64,000 nt of DNA from Bradyrhizobium ontarionense (GTDB lineage: Bacteria; Pseudomonadota; Alphaproteobacteria; Rhizobiales; Xanthobacteraceae): contig NZ_CP088156.1 of NCBI RefSeq assembly GCF_021088345.1, positions 868,001 through 932,000 on the forward strand, read 5' to 3'. Of the stretch, positions 42,166 through 49,843 are shown piece by piece (within the stretch, counting starts at the first letter, position 1; every line of letters starts with the position of its first letter). Made by a program: the position numbers and the translations under genes. Below the pieces are notes generated by a model. That model was not told the origin of the DNA. It saw nothing but the letters and a program-made list of their open reading frames with translations, and did not search any database.

Positions 42166-43772
42166 TGGCGACCGCCGTTTCACCGATCGTCGATCAGTTC
42201 GGCCGGCCGATCCAACGCGAGCTGTTGACGCGCGAGGTCGCAGGCCCGCGCATCGGCGGCGTGCGCTCGCCCGTCTCGGGCTATCCGGCCGATGGTCTCG
42301 ATCCGATCCGGCTCGCGAACATCCTGCGCGCCGCCGATGCCGGAGATCCGCTGCGCTTTTTCGAGCTGGCCGAGCTGATCGAAGAGCGCGACCTGCACTA
42401 CGCAGGCGTGCTCGGCACACGCAAGCGCTCGGTATCGCAGCTCGATATCCAGGTCGATGCCGCAGAGGATACGCCCGAGGCCAAGGCGCATGCGGATTGG
42501 ATCGAGGCGGGCCTGAAGCGCGACACGCTGCAGGCCGAGCTGTTCGACATGCTCGATGCGATCGGCAAGGGCATCAGCTTCACCGAGATCGTGTGGGACA
42601 CGTCTGAGGGCGACTGGAACGTCGGTCAATTGGCCTGGCGAGATCCGCGCTGGTTTCGCTTCGATCGTTACGACGGCGCGACGCCGTTGCTGATCGGCGC
42701 CTACGACGCCGAGGGCGTCGGATCCGTCAACCTTCCTTCGACGCCGTCAGGCGAGTCGCCGCTGGCACCGTTCAAGTTCGTTGTCGCCGCCATCAAGGCC
42801 AAGTCGGGCCTGCCGGTGCGCGCCGGCGTCTCGCGCCTGGTCGCATGGGCATGGATGTTCAAGGCGTTCACCCAGCGCGACTGGGCGATCTTCAGCCAGA
42901 CGTTCGGGCAGCCGGTCCGTGTCGGCAAATACCCAGCAGGATCGACGGAGAGCGACAAGAGCACGCTGTTCAGCGCCGTGGCCAACATCGCCGGCGACTG
43001 CGCCGCGATCATCCCCGAGACGATGCTGATCGAGTTCATCGAATCGAAGAACGTCGGCCAGGGCGCCGACCTCTACGAGAAGCGATGCGACTGGCTCGAT
43101 CGACAGATCTCGAAGGCGGTGCTCGGACAGACCGCGACGACGGACGCCATCGCCGGCGGTCACGCCGTCGGCCAGGAGCACCGCCAGGTGCAGGAGGATA
43201 TCGAGCGCTCCGATGCGAAGGCGTTGTCGGCGGTGCTCAACCGCGACCTCGTGCGGCCGTGGATCGACCTGCAGTTCGGCAAGCAACTGCTGTATCCGCG
43301 GCTGCGCGTCGGCCGTCCCGAAGACAAGAACGTCCAGCTCACGGTCGAGAGCGCGGTGAAGCTCATTCCGATGGGCCTCAAGGTCGAGACCAGCTTCTTC
43401 AACGATCTACTCGGCATTCCCGTTCCGAAAACCGGCGCTGACGTGCTGATAGCACCGGCAACGCCGGCGCCGGCCGGATTCGGCAACACCGGGTCCGATT
43501 TTCCCGCATTGAACACGTCGCAGCGCATGCGCGAGGTCGATGATCCCATCGTGGCGCTCGCCGACCAGGCCGAGAAGCTCTGTGGGCCGGGGACGGACGC
43601 GTTGATCAACGAAGTCCGCGCCGTCGTCGAGCATGCGACGTCGCTGCAGCAGGTGCGTGACGAACTGTTGAAGCTCAAGCCAGGTATCGCCGAGCGAAAT
43701 CTCGCCGGACTGATGCGCATGGCGCGCGTCATGGCTAATCTCACCGGGCGGGCGAACATCCCCGATGCTTAA
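42165..43772 (+). CDS. Portal protein (DUF935, Mu gp29)
   Basis: 535 residues from ATG 42165, with GGAGG upstream and the start overlapping the terminase stop. The DUF935 pattern is clear: LANILRAADAGDPLRFFELAELIEERDLHY then GTRKRSVSQLDIQV. It forms the DNA portal ring. The gp30 gene follows with overlap. Confidence 0.92.
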   Translation: MATAVSPIVDQFGRPIQRELLTREVAGPRIGGVRSPVSGYPADGLDPIRLANILRAADAGDPLRFFELAELIEERDLHYAGVLGTRKRSVSQLDIQVDAAEDTPEAKAHADWIEAGLKRDTLQAELFDMLDAIGKGISFTEIVWDTSEGDWNVGQLAWRDPRWFRFDRYDGATPLLIGAYDAEGVGSVNLPSTPSGESPLAPFKFVVAAIKAKSGLPVRAGVSRLVAWAWMFKAFTQRDWAIFSQTFGQPVRVGKYPAGSTESDKSTLFSAVANIAGDCAAIIPETMLIEFIESKNVGQGADLYEKRCDWLDRQISKAVLGQTATTDAIAGGHAVGQEHRQVQEDIERSDAKALSAVLNRDLVRPWIDLQFGKQLLYPRLRVGRPEDKNVQLTVESAVKLIPMGLKVETSFFNDLLGIPVPKTGADVLIAPATPAPAGFGNTGSDFPALNTSQRMREVDDPIVALADQAEKLCGPGTDALINEVRAVVEHATSLQQVRDELLKLKPGIAERNLAGLMRMARVMANLTGRANIPDA

Positions 43773-44535
43773 AGCGCACGGCACGCCGGTTTTTCGAGGC
43801 TGCGGCTGCATCGGTGTAGCTCCGCAGGCCGAAATCCTGCCGTTTTCGGTCGCGCCGATCGAGGCGATCAACTTCCTCAAGAAGAAGACGGCCGTTCCAA
43901 CGGAAACGTGGACCGATCTGTGGCAGCAGGAGCACTCGCGCAGCTTCACTGTCGCCGGCGCGATGACCGATGACCTGGTCGCCGACTTCCACAAGGCCGT
44001 CGTCAAGGCGATCGAGCAAGGCGAGACGCTGGAGACGTTCCGAAAGGACTTCGACAGCATCGTCGACACCCATGGATGGAGCTACAACGGCACGCGCGGC
44101 TGGCGTAGCCGTGTCATCTTCGACACCAACATGAGCACGGCTTATGCCGCGGGCCGCTGGGACCAGATCCAGCGCGTCAAGCGCACGCGGCCGTATCTGA
44201 TGTATCGTCATCTCGAAGGCCAGCGCTTTCCGCGGCCGATTCATCAGTCTTGGGACGGCACGATTCTGCCCGTCGAGCATCCGTGGTGGAAGACGCACTA
44301 TCCGCCGAACGGTTGGGGCTGCCATTGCTGGGCCGAGAGCCTCTCCGACGACGATCTCAGGCGCTATGGCTATCGCGTATCCAAGGATGCGCCGCCATCG
44401 CCGCTGATCAAGCGCACGGTCGAGCTGTCGGACGGCACGCTGAAGACGGTCGAGGTACCGCAAGGGATCGACCCAGGCTTCGCCTATCGGCCCGGCGAGA
44501 TGCCGGCCTCGATCGACGACGCGCTGAAGGAATGA
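43765..44535 (+). CDS. Mu F-like minor head protein (gp30)
   Basis: 256 residues, shorter than Mu F (about 420). APIEAINFLKKKTAVPTETWTDLWQQEHSRSFTVAG and the FDTNMSTAYAAGRWDQ motif are the F / SPP1 gp7 family marks. A CHCW motif near residue 188 lies in a WGCHCWAESLSDDD segment typical of F. It is the last head gene of this half; protease I, next in Mu, is 22 kb away on the other strand. Confidence 0.88.
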   Translation: MLKAHGTPVFRGCGCIGVAPQAEILPFSVAPIEAINFLKKKTAVPTETWTDLWQQEHSRSFTVAGAMTDDLVADFHKAVVKAIEQGETLETFRKDFDSIVDTHGWSYNGTRGWRSRVIFDTNMSTAYAAGRWDQIQRVKRTRPYLMYRHLEGQRFPRPIHQSWDGTILPVEHPWWKTHYPPNGWGCHCWAESLSDDDLRRYGYRVSKDAPPSPLIKRTVELSDGTLKTVEVPQGIDPGFAYRPGEMPASIDDALKE

Positions 44536-44699
44536 GGAGTTCACCTCCGCCGCGATAGTGGCGGGGGCCGCAGCGCGCAAACGCTGCAACCGCGGGCCTA
44601 TCCTGGCAGACTGACCCGCACGACGAGTGATCTCGACCCGCCGACCCGCCGCTGCTGCGCAGCGTGGCGACCTTAGGCGGGCGGGGAGTGATTGAGGAG

Positions 44700-45518
44700 A
44701 TGGGTTCGAAGGTTGTCTACAGGCAGGTTCAACCGGTCTCACCGGCAGCAGGCTATATCGGCGGCAAGAAGCAGCTCGCGAGGACAATCGTCGCGAGCAT
44801 CGAGCGGATTCCGCACGAGACCTATGCAGAGGCGTTCGTCGGCATGGGCGGCGTCTTTCTGCGGCGGCGGCTCGCGGCGAAGGGCGAGATCATCAACGAC
44901 CGGTCGGGCGATGTCGCGACGTTCTTTCGTATCCTGCAACGGCACTACGTGCCTTTCATGGACATGCTGAAATGGCAGATCACCGGACGGCAGGAGTTCG
45001 AGAGGCTGAAGGCTGCGCATCCGTCGACGCTGACCGATCTGGAGCGCGCGGCGCGCTTCCTGTACCTGCAGCGGACGGCATTCGGCGGCAAGGTCGCGGG
45101 CCGCAACTTCGGTGTGAATCCGCTCGGCGCTCGCTTCAACGTCGCGAAGCTTGCGCCCATGCTGGACGAACTGCACGAGCGCCTGGCGGGCGTCACGATC
45201 GAGTGCCTGCCATGGGCCGAATTCATCGCCCGCTACGACCGGCCGGCCACACTGTTCTATCTCGACCCGCCATACTTCGGCGGCGAGAAGGACTACGGCG
45301 CCGGGATGTTCGAGCGCTCGGAATACGGGCTCATGGCGGACGTTTTAAGCCGCCTGAAAGGCCGTTTTATCTTGTCGCTGAACGACACGCCGGAGGTGCG
45401 GAAAACCTTCCACGGCTTCGCGCTGCGGCCCGTGCGGCTGACCTATTCGGTGGCGGCCAGCACCAACGCCAAGGCGGCCCGGGAGCTGATCATAACCGGC
45501 CCGAAAAGGCGTCGCTGA
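44700..45518 (+). CDS. D12-class DNA adenine methyltransferase (Dam-like)
   Basis: 272 residues. N6-adenine methylase of the Dam/D12 group: AAGYIGGKKQLA is the SAM-binding motif and DPPY (residues 189-192) the catalytic motif, with FVGMGGVFLRR between. It is the last gene before the right end. It probably protects phage DNA from restriction or times packaging or transposition; the recognition sequence cannot be read from the protein. GTGs at 44664 and 44688 are alternative starts. The gap 44536-44699 shows only hairpins. Confidence 0.88.
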   Translation: MGSKVVYRQVQPVSPAAGYIGGKKQLARTIVASIERIPHETYAEAFVGMGGVFLRRRLAAKGEIINDRSGDVATFFRILQRHYVPFMDMLKWQITGRQEFERLKAAHPSTLTDLERAARFLYLQRTAFGGKVAGRNFGVNPLGARFNVAKLAPMLDELHERLAGVTIECLPWAEFIARYDRPATLFYLDPPYFGGEKDYGAGMFERSEYGLMADVLSRLKGRFILSLNDTPEVRKTFHGFALRPVRLTYSVAASTNAKAARELIITGPKRRR

Positions 45519-45519
45519 A

Positions 45520-45657
45520 GAGTCCGAGTTCCGAGTCCGAGTTCGCCACGGTGGACGGCGTCGCCACGGGGACAACCCTCGGAAACTCAACACTTTATGC
45601 CGAAATCGCCGAACTCGGACTCCCGCCGCGTCACCCCCGGGAAAAGAGTCCGAGTTC
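45520..45657. repeat. 12-bp repeats GAGTCCGAGTTC near the right end
   Basis: Direct copies at 45520-45531, 45533-45544 and 45646-45657, and an inverted copy (GAACTCGGACTC) at 45611-45622. The inverted pair forms a 12-bp stem. They may serve as a terminator, a protein-binding array, or both. Confidence 0.7.
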
Positions 45658-45679
45658 GGGAGCTGCCCGCTTGTTTTTT
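45611..45679 (+). terminator. Possible terminator after the methylase gene
   Basis: A 12-bp stem from the inverted repeat pair (loop about 23 bases), then a short CGGG/CCCG hairpin and a T-rich run (TTGTTTTTTA, 45671-45680). It would end transcription of the right half before the phage end. Confidence 0.5.
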
Positions 45680-45706
45680 AGTGTTTCCGCGCACGGGCCG
45701 CCGCCC

Positions 45707-45850
45707 GGGTGTCATTTGAACTTGCGCGAGGGCCGCCGATCGCCAGGCCCGCCCAGTTGCGGCCAAGCCCATGGAAATCAAGCACTTCCCGCCGCGTCCC
45801 GGATATTCCCGGCCAATCCCGGGGAGTGCCATATGAAACTGCGCGTCACA
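45707..45850. other. Prophage right end with inverted transposase-type sites
   Basis: Ends GCGCGTCACA. Inverted copies of the left-end 21-bp site lie at 45707-45727 (20 of 21 match to each left copy) and 45824-45844 (terminal, more diverged), 117 bp apart. The reverse complement of the last 27 bases matches the left end at 22 positions. Confidence 0.88.
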
Positions 45851-45855
45851 CTTGG
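45851..45855. repeat. Target-site duplication, right copy (CTTGG)
   Basis: Identical to 2686-2690 and directly abuts the terminal CA of the prophage. Restoring one copy rejoins the host sequence as GAACTTGGCCTCAGC. Confidence 0.9.
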
Positions 45856-46151
45856 CCTCAGCATCGGGAGGTCAGGACCACGCGACTTCTCCGTTCGCGA
45901 GCCGCCATGCCCGTCGTGCATCGCCGCCCACGTCCACCGCATCCCGCCTCAACGTCCGTGACGACGCGTACGCCCCTCGCAACGAGGCGGGACGGGGAGG
46001 ATCATACATGAATTCTGGAAAAGCGAAATAGAAAAATCTATCGCAGTTCTGGACAAGGTGATGCTGTTGAGCGCGCGGGCCAAATCGCCTGGACGCAGCG
46101 ACTTGACGCGCTGGAACGTCGCGATGAGCTGTCCGCGCTTGTCAGATCCTT
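45856..46151. repeat. Host intergenic flank, right arm of the split repeat
   Basis: No convincing gene. It contains CCACCGCATCCCGCCTCAAC and a small hairpin (CCCCTCG-CAA-CGAGG), then an A-rich patch with GAAAAGCGAAATAG. This matches my memory of the end of a common Bradyrhizobium intergenic repeat. The kinase gene ends at its right edge. Confidence 0.5.
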
Positions 46152-47972
46152 CTACCCGCCCACGATCCCGGAGCCGCGAAACGCCGCGCCGGATGTCGGC
46201 GTCTTCGGCGCGGTTGGAGGTGGCGGAGCAAGAACCGTCGCAAACGAGCCGGCCGACAAGGCATAGTCAGGGGGGAATGCCGACCCGAGCGCGCGGATCG
46301 TTGTGCGCCGCACGTCATGCGCGGCCCGCAGGTGGGCAATGTGATCGCACAGGCCATCCACCGCCAGCCTGAAGCTGTCGGCCGAGCCGACGAGGCTCGC
46401 ATTGAGGCCAGGCAGCAATCGGAGCGCGGGCGGCAGGTCCTTCGGCCGCGGCATCGCGGCGCCGTCGAACAGCACGGGGAGGATGGGGAGACCAAGCTCG
46501 ATCGCCGCTGCAATCTCCTGCACGACATGGTCTTCGCGGCTCTCGCGTTGATACCAGCGCCGCCGGCGCGCGTGCAGCAACCGCGTCCATGCAGGTCCGA
46601 TCAGCACCAGCTGGATGGCGCAGTCGCCGAGAACGTCCTTGATGTGATCCCAGAAATCCGTGCCGGGCGGAATCGAATGGGCGTCGAGAAAGACCGCATC
46701 GGTGCCGAAGCGCATCTGCAGGGCGTCCAGCAGACGGCCGGCGAAATGCGGACTTTCGGCACGGCGATAGGACAGAAAAATTCTGGCGCCCCGTGGCTGC
46801 GGCGCATAGCCGGTCGCCGCGAGCGTGGTTTTGGGAACGAGATCGTCGAGCAGCCGCGCGACGCTGTCGTAGCGCTGCGATGGATCGAGGCTCAGCCCCT
46901 GGCCGATGACGCGATAGAGCCGGTCGCTGAAGCGGAACGCAGGGTCGATCGCCGCAGCGAGCGGCTGCAAATTGTCCGAGACCAGGCGCTGCGTGGCCTC
47001 GGGCGGCGCCTCGCCCGACAGCAGCCAATAAAAGCTGGCGCACAGCGCATACACGTCGGACCGAACATCGGGCAGCGCATCGGTGCGGTACTGCTCGGGT
47101 GGCGAGAAGCCCGGCGTTACCATCAGGCCTCCGTCATGCCCGGCGACGTCTCGCGCGGTGGCCGCGCCGAAGTCGATGAGCACGGGGAGACGGCGCGGAC
47201 CGACGACGAAGATGTTGCCCGGTTTCAAGTCGCGGTGCACGAAGCCCGAGGCATGGACATGGTCGAGCGCATCGCATGTCGCGCGCATCAGATCGAGCAC
47301 CTCGCCGTGGCCGAGGCTGCGGCGCGCAGCGTCTCCCCAGAGCCGCATGTCGGAGCCGTCGAGCAGCTCGTAGACGATGTAGGCGGTATTGTTGGTGCGG
47401 AAGAAATCGTGGATCCGAACGATGCCCTCGTGGCGCAGCGCAAAGGTGATGCGCGCCTCCTCCGAAAAATAGAACAGGCTCCACTGCATGATTCCGTCGT
47501 CGCCATCCGGGCAGCGCACGTCGTTCGCATGCGTGCGGTAGCTGCGTCCGCTCAGGAACAGTTCCTTCAGGGCGACGCGGCGGCGAATGACCGTATCCTC
47601 CGCCAGATAGGTAATCCCGAATCCGCCTTCTCCGATCACCTTGTTGATGCGGTAGCGGTGGACGATACAGCCGGGCGGCAGCGACTTGCGGACGAGCGGT
47701 CGATGATCGTCCGTGCTTCGGGTCTCCGATCGGCCGGCGACGATCGTGGCCAGGTCGGAAAATGCGGCCGGGCGCGGTGCATGGCGTGGTGCTCCCGCCG
47801 CGTCTGCTGCTGGTCCAGTCCGAGGACGGATGATCGTCGGCGCAGGCGCGGCGAGCACGGTGCGGTCCAGGATGACCGTATCCTCGACCCGGCGCCCGGC
47901 CAGGGTCCCCTTGAACACCGTGGCCAGACGGGTCTCGGGCCGAGCGAGAAAGGTGTAGCGGACGTCGGTCAC
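46152..47972 (-). CDS. Ser/Thr protein kinase with C-terminal TIR domain
   Basis: 606 residues, soluble. An unassigned N-terminal region (about 1-100) leads to a complete Hanks-type kinase: Gly loop GEGGFGITY (114-122), Lys in VALKE, HRDLKPGN (246-253) and IDFG (266-269). A TIR domain spans about residues 396-540 (ARIFLSYRRAESPHF, then FLDAHSIPPGTDFWDHI, then IQLVLIGPAW). No membrane helix is seen, unlike PASTA kinases. TIR domains of bacteria often act as NADases or signal generators in immunity, so the kinase may sense and the TIR respond; that link is inference. It is divergent from the LysM gene at 48166. Confidence 0.88.
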   Translation of the reverse strand: MTDVRYTFLARPETRLATVFKGTLAGRRVEDTVILDRTVLAAPAPTIIRPRTGPAADAAGAPRHAPRPAAFSDLATIVAGRSETRSTDDHRPLVRKSLPPGCIVHRYRINKVIGEGGFGITYLAEDTVIRRRVALKELFLSGRSYRTHANDVRCPDGDDGIMQWSLFYFSEEARITFALRHEGIVRIHDFFRTNNTAYIVYELLDGSDMRLWGDAARRSLGHGEVLDLMRATCDALDHVHASGFVHRDLKPGNIFVVGPRRLPVLIDFGAATARDVAGHDGGLMVTPGFSPPEQYRTDALPDVRSDVYALCASFYWLLSGEAPPEATQRLVSDNLQPLAAAIDPAFRFSDRLYRVIGQGLSLDPSQRYDSVARLLDDLVPKTTLAATGYAPQPRGARIFLSYRRAESPHFAGRLLDALQMRFGTDAVFLDAHSIPPGTDFWDHIKDVLGDCAIQLVLIGPAWTRLLHARRRRWYQRESREDHVVQEIAAAIELGLPILPVLFDGAAMPRPKDLPPALRLLPGLNASLVGSADSFRLAVDGLCDHIAHLRAAHDVRRTTIRALGSAFPPDYALSAGSFATVLAPPPPTAPKTPTSGAAFRGSGIVGG

Positions 47973-48165
47973 CGCAAACCTCCTGCGCAGCGGAACAGAC
48001 GTAAGGACTTGTGATCGAATCCAGGACGTCTGGTCCGACCGCTAGGAGTCCTCGCTTGCGCCGCGCGATGGCGTTTCGACGCGCTTGATGGTATCAGCGA
48101 TGCCAACCATCCTGCTGACGGAGCCGTCGTCTCCGTGTTCGCCACGACCAGGGACGAACCTTCGC

Positions 48166-49368
48166 ATGACCATCGTGAGCGGCAAAGGATTGTTTTGGGC
48201 GGGCGGCGCCTTCGCGGCGCTGGCGGCGGCTGTTCTCCTGATCGCCTTTGTGCCCGGCATCGATCTCGGCGGCTCGATCTTCAAGCGCGGGCAGCCCGCT
48301 GCCAGCCAGGAAGAGGCCGCGCGACCGGGCGCTGGGTCAGAGCAGGGGGCGGCAGACAAGGTTGGTTCGACGCAAGCCGCGGCCGCGCTCGCGACCGCAC
48401 AACAACAGGCCAGCAGTCTGGCCGCGCTGTTGGCGCCGGTCACGCCGCTGGCCGCGGACAGCGACAGCCCGTCGTTCGACGTGGTCAGCGTGGAGCCCTC
48501 GGGCGAGACCGTCGTCGCCGGCCGGGCTGCGCCCGGTGCGACCGTCGAGCTGCTGCGCAATGGCGAGCCGCATGATCGCGTGGTTGCGGATCAATCGGGA
48601 CAGTTCTCGATGGTGCCGCGCCGGTTGCCTGCCGGCGCCTCCGACCTGACGCTGCGAGCCCGGCAGCCGGACGGCCGCGAGGTGTCATCCAGGCAGAGCG
48701 TCGCCGTCGTGGTGGAGGCCGGCAAGCGGCCGCCGACGGTGGCGCTGCTGACGCCGGACCAGCCGACCCGCGTGCTGTCGAAGCCCGGTGCATCGTCGCC
48801 TCAGGCCGTTGCCGTGGACGCGGTCGACATCGAGCCGAACGGACTCCTGCGCGTCAGCGGCCGCGCGCGCCCCGGCGCGACCGTGCGGCTCTATCTCAAC
48901 GACCGCCTCGTCGGCTCCGCCGTCGCAGGGCCCGACGGACGTCTCACCGCGACCATCAAGGATGCCAAATGGTCCAGCAAGGACCGATTGCGGCTCGATG
49001 AGGTGGACGCTGCATCCGGAACCGTTCTGGCCCGCGCGGAGGTGCCCTTGAATGGTCCCGAGGATGCGACCACGGCATCCGTTGCGACACGCGTGGCGGC
49101 GGCTGGCCAGGGGACCGTCGCTGCCGTCCCGCGCACGCAGCTGGCGGCCGCGCCGGGCGCCGACCTGAAGGATATGGGCACGTCATCTGCCCGCGCCGGC
49201 GCCAAGACCTTCACCGTCTCGCGCGGCGACAGCCTGTGGCACATCAGCCGCCGTCTCCTCGGCGTCGGCACGCGCTATGCCGTCATCTACCAGGCCAACC
49301 GCGAGCAGATCCGCAGCCCGGACCTGATCTATCCGGGCCAGGTCTTCGTGCTTCCGGTCAAGCGGTAG
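48166..49368 (+). CDS. Envelope LysM protein with Ig-like repeats
   Basis: 400 residues from MTIVSGKGLFW; this start has GGGAC upstream and removes a long unlikely leader. One N-terminal membrane helix (FAALAAAVLLIAFVPG), then two similar beta domains (VSVEPSGETVVAGRAAPGA and VDIEPNGLLRVSGRARPGA), then a C-terminal LysM (FTVSRGDSLWHISRRLLG, RSPDLIYPGQVFVLP) that binds peptidoglycan. Probably anchored in the inner membrane with the LysM in the periplasm. Common in rhizobia. Confidence 0.85.
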   Translation: MTIVSGKGLFWAGGAFAALAAAVLLIAFVPGIDLGGSIFKRGQPAASQEEAARPGAGSEQGAADKVGSTQAAAALATAQQQASSLAALLAPVTPLAADSDSPSFDVVSVEPSGETVVAGRAAPGATVELLRNGEPHDRVVADQSGQFSMVPRRLPAGASDLTLRARQPDGREVSSRQSVAVVVEAGKRPPTVALLTPDQPTRVLSKPGASSPQAVAVDAVDIEPNGLLRVSGRARPGATVRLYLNDRLVGSAVAGPDGRLTATIKDAKWSSKDRLRLDEVDAASGTVLARAEVPLNGPEDATTASVATRVAAAGQGTVAAVPRTQLAAAPGADLKDMGTSSARAGAKTFTVSRGDSLWHISRRLLGVGTRYAVIYQANREQIRSPDLIYPGQVFVLPVKR

Positions 49369-49843
49369 GCGGCTTTAGCGGGTTTGATCGGGGGAGCTCC
49401 GTCGACTGTCCGGGCTTCAACACGAGGCGGGCTCTTTTCGGACGAGGGCGCGTGCTTATCGCATCGATCTTGATTGTACGGCGGTCGATGTCCGCATTGC
49501 ACCTGATAGCTATCGAGCTTTGCGTTGTAGAAGATTTTGCGATGGGCCGACAATACACCACTCATCAGAGTCCGGGGAGGGCGAGCTCTGGACCTGACGA
49601 GGCAGTTCGATCCAGTCGTGAATGTTGACCCTTTGCCGACTCAGCACCCCCCAAGCATTTGTGGCTTCCAAATGATATTGTCATTGAAGAATTTCTTTCA
49701 TAGGTTGCGTCGGTGATTGATGTTTATCGCACTCGCGTTGCCCGACAAAATGCTTGAATTTCTTTGCTATTCTCAAGCGAGGCCAAAAGTACTGACGTTG
49801 GGCGCGAAATGTACTATTTTACCCTTATTGGTCGGAGGCACTT
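49369..49843. other. AT-rich spacer before the STAND gene
   Basis: No convincing gene. GC content falls sharply after about 49600 and AT-rich stretches near 49660-49830 probably hold the promoter of the next gene. No insertion-sequence ends, tRNA or repeat was seen. Confidence 0.5.

Larger units (their letters stand above)
2691..45850. mobile_element. Complete Mu-like transposable prophage, 43,160 bp, siphovirus-type virion genes
   Basis: The element is bounded by imperfect inverted ends (22 of the outer 27 bases match), begins TG, ends CA, and is flanked by CTTGG on both sides. It carries transposase (27743), MuB ATPase, S24-type repressor, Gam, GemA, Mor-type activator, lysis genes, terminase, portal, Mu T-like head protein and a lambda/B3-like tail. 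No key gene is visibly broken, so it may be inducible. The layout departs from Mu: the repressor is internal and the two halves are transcribed outward. Pieces such as the acyltransferase, the fibre genes and the 39352-40050 gene look lower in GC than the phage backbone. Confidence 0.95.

Noticed and set aside
45767..45783. Possible third transposase site midway in the right end
   Set aside because: Matches the 21-bp site too poorly to list, although the spacing would be even.
46317..48014. Plus-strand open frame of 565 codons opposite the TIR-kinase
   Set aside because: High-GC third positions leave the opposite strand open; the kinase and TIR motifs are on the minus strand.
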